Shown: piece after piece, positions 62,103 through 64,000 of the stretch | Layout of the letters: each line of letters starts with the position of its first letter | Numbering within the stretch: the first letter of the stretch is position 1 | NCBI RefSeq assembly: GCF_949628215.1 | Contig: NC_134282.1 | Location: 6,905,223 to 6,969,222 of the forward strand | From: Phalacrocorax aristotelis | Taxonomy: Eukaryota > Chordata > Aves > Suliformes > Phalacrocoracidae | Direction: 5' to 3' | Length of the DNA: 64,000 nucleotides | Program-made: the position numbers and the translations under genes | The notes under the pieces: generated by a model | Databases searched by the model: none | What the model was told of the DNA's origin: nothing | The model's input: the letters and a program-made list of their open reading frames with translations, nothing else

Positions 62103-64000
62103 CATACCAGCAGCATCTCCTTCCCCAGCTGATCTATCTGAACTGAGCTGGGGGGAACACCCGCTCAGAGGAGCTCAGCCAACCCATGCTGATGGCACAC
62201 AGGCCACCTTTGGTCCGGGACATCGTCATGCTTGCCCATGAAGGAAGGTTGACTTCTTCAGCTTAACACCAAAAGCAGAAGGCCGATAAGCCAACCAGTA
62301 GAGGAAGCAAGAGTCATAGCATAGCGGTAACCTATGTGTATAGAAATTCAGAGATCCTGCTACTGTTACTGCTGTTTTTTTCCCAAATTCTGTCACCTAA
62401 AAGTTATCAACAGTGACCAAGGGTCTATGTTTATAGGCACAGTAAAAAACATATCTAAAGAAAGACCTTCACCAAGTAAGTCACAGTGTAAATGACACAT
62501 CCTGCTGCCCTCCACTATGCACCATGAAGAGACCAGGGCTACTTTAGATATTAGAGACATGCTGACCTTCAGGAGCCCAGGTTCCCATGCCAATTAGTTT
62601 ACCTGCTTTCTCAGCAGACTGGGTTATAGACTTAACATAAACTGCAACACGTGGTACACGGTAGCTCTGTGTTAAAAGCGCCAAAATAAAAATAACAGCT
62701 GCCCTTTGCAAAGGTTTCTCTCTCACTGCCACAGGGCTTGCACGTGAATGGCACTTACAACAGCTCTCAAGGTCACAGTAAGCCTCCCGCCTCCCTGGCA
62801 AAGATGAATTTGAGTTCTGTTCGTGCTTCAAACTCATTTTTCCCTTAGTTAACTTCGTGCTTTTACTTAGCTCTATCTTTCTGGTCCAGCAGCCTGTTCC
62901 AAATTTAATAAAATTTCTCATGTAGATCTCATTTTCTTCTATTTATCTGCATTACCAAATTTCTCTGTCTCTTCTTCCCTTTTTCCTGAGACCCAGCACC
63001 ACGTCCCAATATTATTAGAATACAGTGCATTTGAAATTCATGCCTACAGGCAGAATACTTCTCAATATTGTGGAAAACATCCTGGAGAGCATTACCAAGG
63101 CAAACTGTCACATTTCCTCTGATCTGCAGCACAGAATCAAGCATCTTCAGCGATCTTTACTTAGATGTTTCAAAGAGACTTGCTTTTTCTGGAGACCCCA
63201 ACTGTCAATGGCAATTCCTGGGTTAAAGGGACCTTCTTGTAGTTCTGCCTCAACGCTCGGCTCGCTCTCTGCTCTCATCCTGCACTCCAGCTCTCATATT
63301 TCTCAATCAATATATTCCACAGTGCTGCACACGTACTGCCTGGGATCTAACGAGAAGCACTGTGCAGGACTACTTATCTTCCCGATTTGATCATAGGGAC
63401 GGCAAGACTTTTGCCATTCATTTTGGGAGATCTCAGGTCTGAACCGTGAGCAGTTCTCTACCCGCAGTGATTTTTCCCTCCTCGCTGCCAACCTGCCCGT
63501 TATTATTAAATAACCCCAGCACAATCTGTGCAGTCTCCCCTGGAGGATGGACTCTGAGTCGTGAGGCACTTCAACAGAGGACATCAATTGAGGTAGATAC
63601 ACCAGTACTTACCGTGAATTTATGAAACTGAGAGTCTGTTTCTCATTACAGCTCACAGTAAATCATCCTCCTCTTGCTTTTGCTTGGAAATTGCTTCAGC
63701 TGCTGCCTTTATTTCCATTCTTTTATACATATATATTTAAATCTTTCAGAAGAAGCTGCACAAGTTAAAACAAAATAAAAGGAACGGTGGTTTTTTTTTT
63801 TAAATAAAAATAAAAGATTCGCAAGAGACTCTAGCATCTTTACATGTAGACCACAAGACACAGTATCCCCCCCCCCAACCCCACAAGATTTTCCCAAGTA
63901 AACTTACTTATTTTTTTTCTCAAACTTATTTTATCTATTTCTCTTTATGAAGTTGGAAAGTTGGTTTGGACAGGCTGGTGGCTGTGATGGTCTATAAAAA
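62103..64000. other. Gene-free stretch
   Basis: No assignable gene. The two longest ORFs (125 codons, - strand, 62544-62921; 121 codons, + strand, 63025-63390) have no recognised domain or splice support. A 10-C run lies at 63867-63876, and T/A homopolymers are near 63790. Confidence 0.4.

Noticed and set aside
62544..62921. 125-codon - strand ORF
   Set aside because: No domain or signal; a size expected by chance in 64 kb.
63025..63390. 121-codon + strand ORF
   Set aside because: No recognised family, no splice sites with consistent phase.
1..64000. tRNA, rRNA, CRISPR arrays or prokaryotic operons
   Set aside because: No tRNA B-box or cloverleaf, no rRNA-like block, no spaced direct repeats; the 39-bp array is head-to-tail with no spacers.

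Overview
This window looks like avian nuclear DNA. The evidence is two 3' ends of CR1 LINEs that carry the usual bird tail motif, and three long terminal repeats of endogenous retroviruses whose ends and internal blocks I recognise, from memory, as families common in modern birds. Most of the sequence is AT-rich, with short simple repeats and long A/T homopolymers. There are no operons, ribosome binding sites, CRISPR arrays or other prokaryotic features. No RNA gene was recognised.

The window is very poor in genes. I find no open reading frame that I can assign to a known protein family. The best gene evidence is on the + strand at the left end. A small exon-like block (2280-2336) and a terminal exon-like block (4347-4414) have good splice sites and matching phase. 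They are followed by a complete poly(A) site near 4783-4866. A CpG-rich exon-like block at 69-180 has compatible phase. Together these suggest the 3' end of an unidentified gene. A second isolated exon-like block with very strong splice sites lies at 44397-44483. Weaker ones lie at 18398 and 49120.

The most striking structure is at 19736-22002: an isolated LTR in + orientation, flanked by a perfect 5-bp target duplication. Its transcribed part has been inflated by 30 nearly identical copies of a 39-bp unit (20122-21291). Because 39 is divisible by 3, stop-free frames stay open through the whole array on both strands. This produces several long but probably meaningless ORFs, up to 588 codons. 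Two further LTRs of one related family lie on the - strand: 9948-10215 (internally deleted, with a perfect 5-bp target duplication) and about 29580-30154 (nearly full length, diverged).

The remaining sequence appears intronic or intergenic. It contains candidate regulatory elements: a CpG-rich patch with three GATA motifs near 45.4 kb, an inverted pair of nuclear-receptor half-site motifs near 12.6 kb, a RUNX-type palindrome near 48.3 kb, and an AT-rich, repeat-poor block at 60.0-61.7 kb with homeodomain, octamer and CTCF-like motifs. It also contains several short perfect hairpins, a G-quadruplex motif and microsatellites. Conservation could not be tested here, so all regulatory calls are inference.
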